From: JABWBJ01 sp035646395
GTDB taxonomy: Bacteria > Gemmatimonadota > Gemmatimonadetes > Gemmatimonadales > Gemmatimonadaceae
NCBI GenBank assembly: GCA_035646395.1
Contig: DASRPK010000138.1
Location: 1 to 60,595, forward strand
Direction: 5' to 3'
Length of the DNA: 60,595 nt
Shown piece after piece: positions 36,611-46,378 of the stretch (position 1 is the first letter of the stretch; each line of letters begins with the position of its first letter). Made by a program: the position numbers and the translations under genes. Under the pieces are notes generated by a model. It was not told where the DNA came from, did no database searches, and saw only the letters and a list, made by a program, of their open reading frames with translations.

Positions 36611-38608
36611 GTGAACCCACGCTCGATCGTACCACTGGTAACGGCGCTCCTCTTCTTCGGGGCCTGTTCCCGGCCGACTGACGATCCGGCGACGAGCAGG
36701 GGGAAAGCCGTGCAACTCACGCCACCGCGGCCCGGTCCCCAATACGCTGTCTACGAGGCGTCGATCCTGACGCTCCAACAAGCGCTGGCGGCGGGGCAGG
36801 TCACATCACAGCAGCTCGTCCAGGCATACCTGCACCGCATCGAGGCGTACGATCAGGCGGGACCGGCAATCAATACGATTGTGCGCCTGAATCCGCGCGC
36901 GCTAAGTCAGGCGGCGGCGCTGGACTCCGAACGTGTTGTGAAAGGACCCCGCGGCCCGCTCCACGGAATCCCGATCCTGCTCAAGAACAACTACGACACC
37001 GAGGAACTGCCGGCGAGTGCGGGTTCGATCAGCCTGGCAAACGCGCCACCGACACACGATGGCTTCATCGTCGCCCGGCTGCGTGCGGCCGGCGTCGTCA
37101 TACTGGGCACGACGAACATGATGGAATTCGCGATGGGGATCACCACCAACAGTTCACTCGGTGGGCAGACGCGGAATCCATTCGACCCGGCGCGATATCC
37201 CGGGGGCTCGAGCGGCGGCAGCGCTGCAGCGGTGTCCGCCAGCTTCGCTGCCGTGGCGTGGGGGACTGATACCTGCGGCTCGATCCGCGTTCCGTCGGCG
37301 TTCAATGCGCTTTTCGGCCTGCGGCCGACCAAGGGCCTAACGAGCATGACGGGGATTATCCCCTTCTGCCCGTCACAGGATGTCGCCGGTCCGCTGGCCC
37401 GGACCATGACCGACCTCGCCATTGCACTCGACGCCACGGTGGCGCTCGATCCGGCGGATCCGGCGTCGGCGCGCTGGGCCGGGAAGCAACTCCCCCGTTT
37501 TGTCGCGGCGCTCGATACCAACGCGCTCCGCGGTGCGCGCATCGGCATGGTGAAGCAGCTCTTTGGACACGGCCTGCTCTCGCAGGAGGTGTCGGACAGC
37601 GTCCGTGCGGCGGTTAAGCGCATGCGCGACGCCGGCGCGTACGTGCAGGAGTTTTCGCTGCCCGCGCTCGAGGACCAGGCGCTGGCTGCCAGCACCATCG
37701 CGTTCGAGTTCCGTAACGCCTTTAATCGCTACCTGTCGACACGTCGCGCTCCGGTCGATTCACTCGGCGACATCCTGGCCAGTGGCCTCTTCCTCGCCGA
37801 ACTGCAGGGCGACCTCATGATGCTCAATTCATCCCCGGATACGACATCGCCCGGTTATGCCACCGCGATGGCCAAGCGTCGGGCACTCCAGGCGCAGCTA
37901 CAACAGTTGCTGACTACCAACCGGCTCGACGCCCTCGTGTATCCGACGGTCCGGTATGAGCCGATGCTCATCGGTAACCCGCAGGATGACCCGAATTGCG
38001 AAATCAGCGCCAACTCGGGATTCCCGGCGCTGAGCATTCCGGTGGCCTTCACGCAGCGAGGACTGCCGGTCGCGATGGAGCTACTCGGCGCGCCGCTCAC
38101 CGATGCGCGACTCGTCGCCATCGGGTACGCCTGGGAGCACCTGGCCTCGCCGCGGCGGCCACCACTCTTCACGCCTCAACTCCACGACGTGACCGCTCCT
38201 GCGCCAGGATCGGTGAGTGCGACGATTACGTCGGATTCGATGCGGGCAACCGTGCGCTTCGTGTTCGATGCATCAACCGGCACACTGGAATACCACGTCA
38301 ACGTGAAGGGAATTTCCGCAAGCGACCTGCTCGCCGTGAGTCTTCATCAGCCGCCCATCGGACGCGAGAATGGTCCAGTCATCATGAGGCTTGCGGCACC
38401 GGGGCAGGTCAACCTGAAGGGAAGCACCGTCCTTCTGCCGCTGGCGCGCGTCGCGCTTCACGCCGGCCTGCTGTATGTGACAGTCCTCACCCGGCAGCAC
38501 CCGTTAGGCCATCTCCGGGCGAATGTCCCGTCGCCGTCAACTCCGGTCATCCCATCCATCTCGCGCGCATGGACTCCATCGATCCACACACCAGCTCCGA
38601 CGTCCTGA
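36611..38608 (+). CDS. Amidase-signature lipoprotein with C-terminal CHRD-like domain
   Basis: A 665-aa exported protein. Signal peptide with lipobox: VTALLFFGACSRP. Amidase-signature domain about 45-530, with the Ser-cisSer-Lys triad in PILLKNNYDT, PGGSSGGSAAA and DTCGSIRVPSAFNALFGLRP. After it, about 545-645, comes a CHRD-like beta domain (DASTGTLEYHVNVKG, SLHQPPIGRENGPVI, HPLGHLRANV). A start at GTG 36611 is used. The amidase-CHRD combination is uncommon. The C-terminus overlaps the amine oxidase start by 40 bp. Substrate unknown. Confidence 0.8.
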   Translation: MNPRSIVPLVTALLFFGACSRPTDDPATSRGKAVQLTPPRPGPQYAVYEASILTLQQALAAGQVTSQQLVQAYLHRIEAYDQAGPAINTIVRLNPRALSQAAALDSERVVKGPRGPLHGIPILLKNNYDTEELPASAGSISLANAPPTHDGFIVARLRAAGVVILGTTNMMEFAMGITTNSSLGGQTRNPFDPARYPGGSSGGSAAAVSASFAAVAWGTDTCGSIRVPSAFNALFGLRPTKGLTSMTGIIPFCPSQDVAGPLARTMTDLAIALDATVALDPADPASARWAGKQLPRFVAALDTNALRGARIGMVKQLFGHGLLSQEVSDSVRAAVKRMRDAGAYVQEFSLPALEDQALAASTIAFEFRNAFNRYLSTRRAPVDSLGDILASGLFLAELQGDLMMLNSSPDTTSPGYATAMAKRRALQAQLQQLLTTNRLDALVYPTVRYEPMLIGNPQDDPNCEISANSGFPALSIPVAFTQRGLPVAMELLGAPLTDARLVAIGYAWEHLASPRRPPLFTPQLHDVTAPAPGSVSATITSDSMRATVRFVFDASTGTLEYHVNVKGISASDLLAVSLHQPPIGRENGPVIMRLAAPGQVNLKGSTVLLPLARVALHAGLLYVTVLTRQHPLGHLRANVPSPSTPVIPSISRAWTPSIHTPAPTS

Positions 38609-40113
38609 TCGTGGGAGCCGGCATGGCCGGTCTCTACACCGCGTGGCGGTTGCAACAGGCCAACGCAAAGCTTCGCATCCGATTCCTCGAGCGGTTGCCG
38701 CGCACCGGCGGCCGGCTCGAGACGGACCACGTGACGATCAACGGCGTTTCCGTGAAAACCGAGGAAGGCGGCATGCGCTTTCTGGTCACGCACGTGGAAC
38801 TGGTGTCGCTCCTGAAGGAGCTCGGTCTGTGGACCCAGGTCGTGGACTTTCCGATGGGGGACGATCACAACCTCTTTTACCTGCGCACGCAACGCTTTAC
38901 GCGCGGCGAGGCGACGCGCGATCCCGGAATATGGAGCCGGATCTACGCGCTCAACGCGAAGGAGACAGGAAAGCAGCCGGGGGATGTCCTTACGGGATTG
39001 CTCACCGAAGTCCTCAAGGAGAACGGAGTCGATACGAAAACGTGGCCGGCTACGCCGGATGCATGGACCACGCTGCGAACGAAATACACGTGGCGCGGGA
39101 TCCCGCTGTACAAGTGGGGATTCTGGGCGCTGCTGACGGATTACGGACTGAGCGCCGACGGAATCGAGATGCTGTACAAGTCCAGCGGCTTCATCGCTCC
39201 CTTCGATCAGGAGGTCAACGCCGGGTGCGCTCTGCAGCTGCTTGTGGACTTCGTGAACCCGAGCTTCCACACGCTCGCCAGTGGATACGAGACCCTTCCG
39301 AATGCCCTTGAAGCGCGCGTGCGAGCTGCTGGTGCGGAGATCCTGTTGCAACACGAAGTGGTCGCGATGAACCAGGAGCCGGGCCGCGGATGGACTGCCA
39401 CCGCCCGCACCGCTGACGGGACGACCCGGCGCTTTCAGGCGCGCCACGTCGTCATGGCCGTGACGCAGCTTGCGTTCCAGAAGTTAATCCCCTTCGTCCC
39501 GGCGTTCCGAGACAGCGCGCAATTCACCAGCGACGTCAACTCGCTCACGGATATGGAGCTGGGAAAGATCAACCTGTACTACGACCACAACTGGTGGACA
39601 CCGGCGTCGAACGTCGTCAACGGCGGTTCGTGGACCGACCTTCCGCTCGCGCAGTTCTACTGCTTCGGGCAACCCGATACGCCCCTAACGACGCCAGCGT
39701 CGGTCACCCTCTATTCCGATTACACGCGCACCGCGTACTGGGCGCAATTGCAGGCCATTGGCGAACCGTATCGCGTCGCCAACGGTCCACCGCTGCCACC
39801 GGACGCCATTGCCGCCAGCACGTTCGTCGTGGCCCAGGCCACGGCACAGATGTGCGAGATGTTCGGTCTGTCCTCCATTCCCGCGCCCGTGCTGGCGACG
39901 TACCGGCGGTGGGGCGTCCCGTCGGCAGGGGATGGTGATCACCAGTGGCGGATGGGCGCCTTCGATCCGGACATCCGCCAGCGCCTAACGAATCCTTTCC
40001 CGGACCTGTTTACGTGCGGCGAGAGCTATTCGGACGACCAGGCGTGGGTGAACGGCGCGCTCCGGTCCGCCGACCAGATGCTCGCCGCCCACCCGGGACT
40101 GCATACGAGTTAA
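38569..40113 (+). CDS. Flavin monoamine oxidase-like protein
   Basis: A 514-aa FAD amine oxidase of the MAO/L-amino-acid-oxidase family. ATG 38569 starts MDSIDPHTSSDVLIVGAGMA; the open frame reaching back to 37996 is the amidase gene read out of frame. Dinucleotide site VLIVGAGMAGLYTAWRL, GG-doublet RTGGRLETD, and C-terminal FAD block FTCGESYSDDQAWVNGALRS are intact. No signal peptide is evident. It overlaps the amidase gene, suggesting release of an amine from an amide followed by oxidation, which is inference. Confidence 0.83.
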   Translation: MDSIDPHTSSDVLIVGAGMAGLYTAWRLQQANAKLRIRFLERLPRTGGRLETDHVTINGVSVKTEEGGMRFLVTHVELVSLLKELGLWTQVVDFPMGDDHNLFYLRTQRFTRGEATRDPGIWSRIYALNAKETGKQPGDVLTGLLTEVLKENGVDTKTWPATPDAWTTLRTKYTWRGIPLYKWGFWALLTDYGLSADGIEMLYKSSGFIAPFDQEVNAGCALQLLVDFVNPSFHTLASGYETLPNALEARVRAAGAEILLQHEVVAMNQEPGRGWTATARTADGTTRRFQARHVVMAVTQLAFQKLIPFVPAFRDSAQFTSDVNSLTDMELGKINLYYDHNWWTPASNVVNGGSWTDLPLAQFYCFGQPDTPLTTPASVTLYSDYTRTAYWAQLQAIGEPYRVANGPPLPPDAIAASTFVVAQATAQMCEMFGLSSIPAPVLATYRRWGVPSAGDGDHQWRMGAFDPDIRQRLTNPFPDLFTCGESYSDDQAWVNGALRSADQMLAAHPGLHTS

Positions 40114-41912
40114 GACTTGGCCGGTGGTGAGGGTGGTGGTGGCGGTGGGAAATTGAACGGTGGCCGCGCCGAGGAATCTTCGCGAATGACGATCACCTGC
40201 GGGCGCCCCTGCTGGCCCCCGGCGATGGCGCGGCCCAGCGCGTCGCGTAACTCGTCAGGCGACGTCACCGCGTACGCGTCGGCGCCGTATCCCTCGGCCA
40301 CCTTCACGAGATCGGGATTGCCCAGCGCGTAATAGTCGTCCCAGCCCGGGGCGGGGAAGTTCGCGGCCATGGATTGTGTGACCATGTTCAGGTCATTTTC
40401 ACTCCACACCATCCAGATCGGGCCCACGCCGTACTGTCGCGCGGTCGTGACCTCACTGCCGTGCATGAGGAACGAGCCGTCGCCACCAATCGACAGGCAT
40501 GTGGCCGATGGATCAGCCATCTTCGCGCCAACGACGGCCGCCGTCGCGTAGCCCATCGCGCCCACGTCGAGGGCGGCGTGCATCTTCGTGGGTGGGTCGA
40601 GCTCCAGGTAGTGCGCCGTCCACCCGCAGCTGTTGCCCGCATCGGGGAAGATGTGGCTCCCGGCGGGAAGCATCTCGCTGACGATGGCCATGGCCCGCTC
40701 CGGCCTGATCGGCGTTGCGTCGGATGCCCGGGCCGCTGGATCCGCGTACGGTGAATGTTGCTGCTTCATCCACGACAGGAAGGCCAGGCGGTCCCGGACG
40801 GTGTCCGCGTTAGGCTCCATCGCCTGCATGGCGGAAGCGAGCGCGGGAATGAACGCGCCCAGGTCGGCAATGATGCCCTGGGTAATGGGCATCGACCGTC
40901 CGATCACCTTCTGGCTGGCGTCGACCTGAATGAACGGTCCCGCGGGCACCATCGCCGGATCCCACAGGTTCGTGGCGAAATCGCCCATGCTCGATCCCAG
41001 CACGACCAGGCAATCGAATGGCGCCGCGTTAGGGCTGCCGGCCGGAGGCGCGAAGTACAGGCCGGGCCATGTGCACGAGGGGTACCCACAACTCCGCAGG
41101 GCCAGCGAATCGGTTTCCGGGAAGAGGGCCTTCGCGTCCGCCGTGGTGCCAACGGGAATGCCGAACCGCTTTACCATCGCAGTGAACTGCGACAGTCCGT
41201 CGGGTGTGATGAGCAGGTCACGAGAACCATTGCCGACCAGGATCATCGGCCGCGTCGCTGTCGCCAGCGCCTGGGCTACGGTCTGCACATCCGCGGGTGC
41301 GATTGCATCGAAGGTGGCGCGATACAGTGCGGGACTCGTCGGAAACCGGATGTTTGTGGCGGTGGACGCCATGATGTCGTGCGGGATGCTGAGGTGCGCG
41401 CATTGCCCCGGACGTCCCAGCGCAATGCGCAGCGCCTGGCGGAACAAGACGCTGAAGTCCTGTGCGTTCGGCGTGATCGCGCTGTAGCCAACGGCACTCT
41501 TGTAGACCTGCAGGACATCGAGATCGAGGTCGACGCCCTCCTGTTCCCAGTCCATCCCGAGGCTCGTTTGCGGCTGTTCACCCGTCATGACGAGAACCGA
41601 CGAATACCCCGACTGCGCGTTCATCGCCCCGGTCAGTGCATTGGTGGCGCCCGGGCCCGCGGTCACCAGCACCACACCAAGCTTTCCGCTGACGCGATGG
41701 AATCCATCGGCCATGTACCCGGCTCCGGTCTCGTGCTTGCAGACCACGAACGGCAGCGTGTCCCTCAGCGGCTTCAGGTCTGCCAGCAGGTTGGGAAACG
41801 AACCGCCGGGAATCCCGAACACGCGGGTCACGCCTTCGAGCTGCAGGTACCGGATGATCAGTTGTGAAATCGTTATGCTGGGAATGGTGACGTAGGGCGA
41901 GCTGAAAGTCAC
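40110..41912 (-). CDS. Thiamine-diphosphate-dependent enzyme (acetolactate synthase-like) with polyproline tail
   Basis: A 600-aa ThDP enzyme. GTG at 41910-41912 is chosen because GGAG lies upstream (GGAGATCCT). The PYR domain has the catalytic Glu in CKHETGAGYMADGFH; the central FAD/NAD-like domain spans about 190-330; the PP domain carries GGDGSFLMHGSE and WSENDLNMV for Mg-ThDP binding. The tail NFPPPPPPSPPAKS is odd. Specificity (decarboxylase, carboligase or oxidase) is not recognisable. It converges with the amine oxidase (4-bp overlap) and is divergent from the FAD oxidase. Confidence 0.82.
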   Translation of the reverse strand: MTFSSPYVTIPSITISQLIIRYLQLEGVTRVFGIPGGSFPNLLADLKPLRDTLPFVVCKHETGAGYMADGFHRVSGKLGVVLVTAGPGATNALTGAMNAQSGYSSVLVMTGEQPQTSLGMDWEQEGVDLDLDVLQVYKSAVGYSAITPNAQDFSVLFRQALRIALGRPGQCAHLSIPHDIMASTATNIRFPTSPALYRATFDAIAPADVQTVAQALATATRPMILVGNGSRDLLITPDGLSQFTAMVKRFGIPVGTTADAKALFPETDSLALRSCGYPSCTWPGLYFAPPAGSPNAAPFDCLVVLGSSMGDFATNLWDPAMVPAGPFIQVDASQKVIGRSMPITQGIIADLGAFIPALASAMQAMEPNADTVRDRLAFLSWMKQQHSPYADPAARASDATPIRPERAMAIVSEMLPAGSHIFPDAGNSCGWTAHYLELDPPTKMHAALDVGAMGYATAAVVGAKMADPSATCLSIGGDGSFLMHGSEVTTARQYGVGPIWMVWSENDLNMVTQSMAANFPAPGWDDYYALGNPDLVKVAEGYGADAYAVTSPDELRDALGRAIAGGQQGRPQVIVIREDSSARPPFNFPPPPPPSPPAKS

Positions 41913-42056
41913 AGGATCTCCATGGTCGGACGATGGGGGCCGGAACGTGCGATCCACCGGTGCCCGCCGCAAGGCAATCCTTCGTGATTGACAGCCTTAC
42001 GGAGTGGCGCGATATCTGTCGGCCGCGTTCGACCGTACTCCTTACTGAGATCCCGC

Positions 42057-43619
42057 ATGCCCCATCGCCGCAGTCGCGCCGTTCGCGCACGCCAGGCACA
42101 CATTGCGCAGATGGCGGGGACGCCGCCGGCTGGCGGGGGTCGCCAGCGATTCACGCCTGCCGATGCCGCCGCGCTCCAGGCAAACCTCGTCGGCACTGTC
42201 GTCCTTCCGACATCAGCCGACTACAACAACGGCCGACAGCTCTCCGATCCGGTCTGGCAATCCTTTCCGTCCATCATTGTCTACTGTCAGGTGTTCGATG
42301 ATGTGTGGCATACCTTGGCCTTCGCGAGACAATTCGGCCTGCACGTGTTGTGTCGATCGGGAGGGCATAGCACGGCGGGCTTTTCGGTCGACGACGACGC
42401 GCTGGTGCTCGACACGAGTCGCATCGCCTATTGCGCCGTCGACTGGTCCAATCGGGTGGCAACCGTCGGTGCGGGCACGAGCCTCGGCGCACTGAATGCG
42501 GTGCTCGACGGGTTCCAGCTCCATACACCCGGCGGCGCGTGTCCCGACGTTTGCGTCGCGGGCCACATGATGGGCGGTGGCTACGGATGGACGTCGCGTG
42601 AATTCGGCATGAACTGCGACAACGTGATCGAGATGCTTGTCATGCTCGCCGACGGACGCACAGTGCGAGCCAATGCCGACATGAATGCGGATCTGTACTG
42701 GGCGATGTGTGGTGGTACCGGAAACAACTTCGGAGTGCTGCTCGAGTTGAAGTATCAACTGTTCGATCTGTGGAAGGTGTGGGGTTTCGGATTTTCCTAT
42801 CCGATGAACCAGGCCGCAGCGGCGCTCCATCTCCTGCAGAACGATTACATGCTCGACGCGGGCCCTCGGGAACTGGGATACCAGGTCGCGTGGATCACGC
42901 GGAACGGTGAGAAGCGGCTCGTGGTGCGGGGCATGTACCACGGCGATCCCGACGCCGGGCGCAAGCTGGTCGCTCCACTCGTCAAGCTCCCCGGTGCGAC
43001 GAACGAAGTCGACACGATCGATACCTACAACAGTCTCAACGAAGGATTGATCGACAAGCCGTACTCGTATCCCGACATCCCGGATAACGCGCAGGAGGAC
43101 AAGCTCTCCGGTTACCTCGCGCGGCCCCTCGATCTCGGCGAGTGGAAGGGGCTGACCGATGCGGCGCAACGCGACACGCTGGGCTGGGCGTTCGCCAACC
43201 TCGAGGTCTATGGTGGCGCCATCAATGCGCGCCCCGTGAACAGCAATGCCTTCGTGCACCGCAACGTGTACTGCGACTGGGTGCAGGACGTCTTCTGGAC
43301 CAATGGCGCGGAACGTGAAACGGCTGAGCAATTCCTCGACGAGATGGTCCGGGCGTGGCAACCGTACCTGAATGGGCACGCCAACCAGGATTATCCGCGA
43401 CGCTCGCAGACCAACTATCGATGGCTCTTCTTCGGAGAAGCGTTCAACACGCTGCTGTTCGTGAAGAACAAATACGATCCGGACAACTTCTTCCACTTTC
43501 CGCAGAGCATCTCGCCGCAGCCGCCGGGCGAAGAGCCTCGGGCCACGTCGCCATCGCTGTTCAGCGACGCTGGAATCGCCGAAGAGCCATTTTCACGGGG
43601 ATTCCCGAAACAGGCTTAA
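42057..43619 (+). CDS. BBE-type FAD-linked oxidase
   Basis: A 520-aa PCMH-fold oxidase with berberine-bridge-like C-terminus. The FAD is probably bicovalent: His in LCRSGGHSTAGFS and Cys in TPGGACPDVCVAGHMMGGGY. C-terminal NKYDPDNFFHFPQSI is the BBE motif. Start ATG 42057 (MPHRRSRAVRARQ) is chosen; an earlier in-frame start at 41988 is less likely. The Arg-rich N-terminus might be an export signal but no twin-arginine motif is clear. It shares a 144-bp divergent region with the ThDP enzyme. Confidence 0.83.
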   Translation: MPHRRSRAVRARQAHIAQMAGTPPAGGGRQRFTPADAAALQANLVGTVVLPTSADYNNGRQLSDPVWQSFPSIIVYCQVFDDVWHTLAFARQFGLHVLCRSGGHSTAGFSVDDDALVLDTSRIAYCAVDWSNRVATVGAGTSLGALNAVLDGFQLHTPGGACPDVCVAGHMMGGGYGWTSREFGMNCDNVIEMLVMLADGRTVRANADMNADLYWAMCGGTGNNFGVLLELKYQLFDLWKVWGFGFSYPMNQAAAALHLLQNDYMLDAGPRELGYQVAWITRNGEKRLVVRGMYHGDPDAGRKLVAPLVKLPGATNEVDTIDTYNSLNEGLIDKPYSYPDIPDNAQEDKLSGYLARPLDLGEWKGLTDAAQRDTLGWAFANLEVYGGAINARPVNSNAFVHRNVYCDWVQDVFWTNGAERETAEQFLDEMVRAWQPYLNGHANQDYPRRSQTNYRWLFFGEAFNTLLFVKNKYDPDNFFHFPQSISPQPPGEEPRATSPSLFSDAGIAEEPFSRGFPKQA

Positions 43620-46255
43620 CGACTCCCTGGTGGTGCCGACCAGTTCTCGATCACGACCAGATCGAACGTCTCCCCGAAGTGCCGCGACCGGATCATGACG
43701 AAGTGCTGGCCGTCCGGTGCGACGTCGTAGGTGGGGTGGAAGGAGAAGTTGTAGTACTCATCGATCGTGAACAGCACGCGACGGCGGCCAACCGAAAACC
43801 CCGGCGCCGTCAGGATCTCCGCTGCCACCAGTTCATTGCCATGCTTGTAGAACAGTTCGCGGCTGTTCGGGCCCCAGAGTGGTTCGCTGGCGCCGCCTTC
43901 CGAGACCTGCCATTCACCCGCCGACGCATCAGGGAACGGCCTGACGTACACCTCCCACGCCCCGGACTTGTCCGACACGAAGGCCAGCCACTTTCCATCC
44001 GGCGACAGCGAGGGTGAATGCTCATTCACGCCGACGGCGGCCGCGATCGCAACCGCACTGGTATCGCCCGCGGTCCGTCGCGCGTAAATGTCCAGATCGT
44101 CGACTCGCCCGGTGCGGTAGACAAGCCATCGACCGTCTTTCGACCATAATGCCTGGTTGACCGGCGTGTCGATGACCCGCCGCTCACTCGCCGAGCCATC
44201 CGCGGGGCGTGCGAACAGGTGTCGCTGGTCGTGCTGTTCGACGACGTAGCCGACCGACCTGCCATCGGCGGTCCACGCCGGCCGGAACGATCGGTTCGAG
44301 CCTAACGTGAGGCGGGCGGGCGGGCCCCCCGCGATCGCCTTGGTCCAGATGTCCATCTTCTGCGTGCCGGTGATCAGCGTGACGGCGAGGCGACTCCCAT
44401 CCGGCGACAATGCCAGGGACTGGAAGTCGCCGAACCACGCCGGGTCGATCACGCGTGACGAGCCATCCCGGGCAGTCCAGGTCAGTTCGGCCCGGTCCTC
44501 GATGGTCGAGCGCGTCCCGAAGATCAGCGTCCCGCGTGACGACATGGTCACGTCCATGGCGTCCACCATGATCTCGATATCTTCGGCAATCGTCACCGGC
44601 TCGCCGATCACGCGCAATCGGTCGGGATCGATGCGCACCGATTGCAACTGGCCGGTGGCCGTGACGAACACGATCGCGTCGGGCCCGGCCGCGACCGCCA
44701 CCCGGCCCCGCACGACGGTGTGTGCCTCGCGGGACCCGGCGGGCAGCGCGGCGATCTCGAACTCGTTGCCGTGCCCTCCCACCGAGCGCGTGAACAGGAC
44801 GCCCTTGCCGTTAGGCACGAACTGCGGGAACTTCGGATCCGGGACCCGGTCCAGGCCAACCAGGACTTCGGCGCTGTCCGGCGGCTGGTTGACGGGCAGC
44901 CTGACGAGTCCCCGATGGGCGTCCACGTACAGGAGGCCGTCCTCCCCCCAGGCGGCGCCGACACGTACGACAGCCGAGTCGACCAGCGTGGTGATGGCGC
45001 CGTCGTCGAGTGACACCGCGTGGAGCGACTGGCGCCCCACGTTGAGGAAGCCGACCTGTGACCCGTCGGGCGAAAAGAACGGCGCGGCCGCGCCGGTGGT
45101 GCCGGGAATCGGTGTCCCCTCCAGCTGGTCGCGGCGACGGACCCACAATTGGACGCCCTGGGCACTCGGTCCCATGTACGCCAGCCGCGAGCCATCCGGC
45201 GAAAGCGCGATGCGCGATGCATAACGAGTCGTGAGGGACCCCTGGGGCGGCAGCGAGAGCCGGTACCGGAGCACCGGGCCCGCCGGCGGACCGGCGGGTC
45301 GCGTAGCGAACCAGGCCGCGGCGAGAAGCGCGACGCCGGCCGTCGCCAGGGCAGGGATGGCAAACCGTTCACGCCAGGAGCTCCGGACCGGGATGGCCGC
45401 GAACGTCCGGGTCGACTGGAACGACGGATTCACCAGGGCATCGGCGAACGCCTGGGCCGACGGGAACCGGTCCGCCGGAATTTTCTCGAGTGCCTGACGA
45501 ACGGCGGCGTCGACGTGAGGCGGAACGGTGGGACGGTCGAGGACGACCGACGGCGCGGGTTCGGATATGATCTTGCCGATGACCGCCTGCTGCGTTGCGG
45601 CGCTGAACGGCGGCCGGCCGGCGAGCATCTCGTACAGCGTCGCACCCAGCGCGTACACGTCGGCGCGCTGGTCGAGTGCGGACTCTCCCAGCGCCTGTTC
45701 AGGACTCATGTAGTTCGGCGTCCCGACGGCCACGCCCGCCTCAGTGAGCCTGCTGCCACCCGCCGCCTTCACCGCCAAAGCGATTCCGAAGTCTGCGACG
45801 AGTGCCTGTCCGTGCTGCAGCAGGATGTTCTCGGGTTTGATGTCCCGGTGCACAATCCCGCGTCCGTGCGCGTAGTCCAGCGCGGCGGCGACGGTGCGAG
45901 CGATCGCGATCGCCTGCTCGACCGGCAGTTGCCGCTCGCGGGACAGCTTGTCACGCAGTGATTCACCTTCCACGAGCGGCATGACGTAGTACAGCAGGTC
46001 GCCCACCTGACCCGAATCGTACAGCGGGAGGATATTCGGATGCTGGAGCGCGGCCGTCACCCGGATCTCGGCGAGGAACCGGTCGGCGCCGATGGCCTCG
46101 GCGAAGACGGGGTGCATGACCTTGAGCGCGACGTTGCGATCGTGCTTGAGGTCCGACGCGAGGTACACGGTCGCCATCCCGCCGGCACCGATGGCCGCCC
46201 TGACCATGTAGCGGTCTGCAAGGGCAGCCCGCAGTCGGGTGAGGTCGTCCGTCAC
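43616..46255 (-). CDS. Serine/threonine kinase with TolB/WD40-like propeller
   Basis: An 879-aa PknB-type receptor kinase. Kinase domain about 15-280: RAAIGAGGMATVYLAS, VALKVMHP, IVHRDIKPENILL, VADFGIALA and GTPNYMSPEQAL. One membrane helix at about 295-315. The rest (about 320-879) consists of PD40/WD40-like blades (LSPDGSRLAYMG, FSPDGSQVGFL, LSPDGKWLAFVSD), probably extracytoplasmic. All catalytic residues are present. It is divergent from the Ig-like/LVIVD gene and overlaps the FAD oxidase stop by 4 bp. Targets are unknown. Confidence 0.92.
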   Translation of the reverse strand: MTDDLTRLRAALADRYMVRAAIGAGGMATVYLASDLKHDRNVALKVMHPVFAEAIGADRFLAEIRVTAALQHPNILPLYDSGQVGDLLYYVMPLVEGESLRDKLSRERQLPVEQAIAIARTVAAALDYAHGRGIVHRDIKPENILLQHGQALVADFGIALAVKAAGGSRLTEAGVAVGTPNYMSPEQALGESALDQRADVYALGATLYEMLAGRPPFSAATQQAVIGKIISEPAPSVVLDRPTVPPHVDAAVRQALEKIPADRFPSAQAFADALVNPSFQSTRTFAAIPVRSSWRERFAIPALATAGVALLAAAWFATRPAGPPAGPVLRYRLSLPPQGSLTTRYASRIALSPDGSRLAYMGPSAQGVQLWVRRRDQLEGTPIPGTTGAAAPFFSPDGSQVGFLNVGRQSLHAVSLDDGAITTLVDSAVVRVGAAWGEDGLLYVDAHRGLVRLPVNQPPDSAEVLVGLDRVPDPKFPQFVPNGKGVLFTRSVGGHGNEFEIAALPAGSREAHTVVRGRVAVAAGPDAIVFVTATGQLQSVRIDPDRLRVIGEPVTIAEDIEIMVDAMDVTMSSRGTLIFGTRSTIEDRAELTWTARDGSSRVIDPAWFGDFQSLALSPDGSRLAVTLITGTQKMDIWTKAIAGGPPARLTLGSNRSFRPAWTADGRSVGYVVEQHDQRHLFARPADGSASERRVIDTPVNQALWSKDGRWLVYRTGRVDDLDIYARRTAGDTSAVAIAAAVGVNEHSPSLSPDGKWLAFVSDKSGAWEVYVRPFPDASAGEWQVSEGGASEPLWGPNSRELFYKHGNELVAAEILTAPGFSVGRRRVLFTIDEYYNFSFHPTYDVAPDGQHFVMIRSRHFGETFDLVVIENWSAPPGSR

Positions 46256-46378
46256 GTCGGTAAGCAGGGCGGTAGTCGGTTCATTGCCATTATTGGTCGA
46301 GATCGCCAGATAATAGCTCTCTCGCCGCCGACGCGGAGGAGGGCATGTTTCCCCTCAATCACCCCAACCCGCTGGCGT

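Noticed and set aside
37996..38568. N-terminal extension of the amine oxidase frame
   Set aside because: This stretch is amidase coding sequence in another frame; the FAD-binding region starts right after ATG 38569.
46040..46378. N-terminal extension of the Ig-like/LVIVD protein
   Set aside because: It lies opposite the kinase N-terminus and would bury the clear signal peptide.
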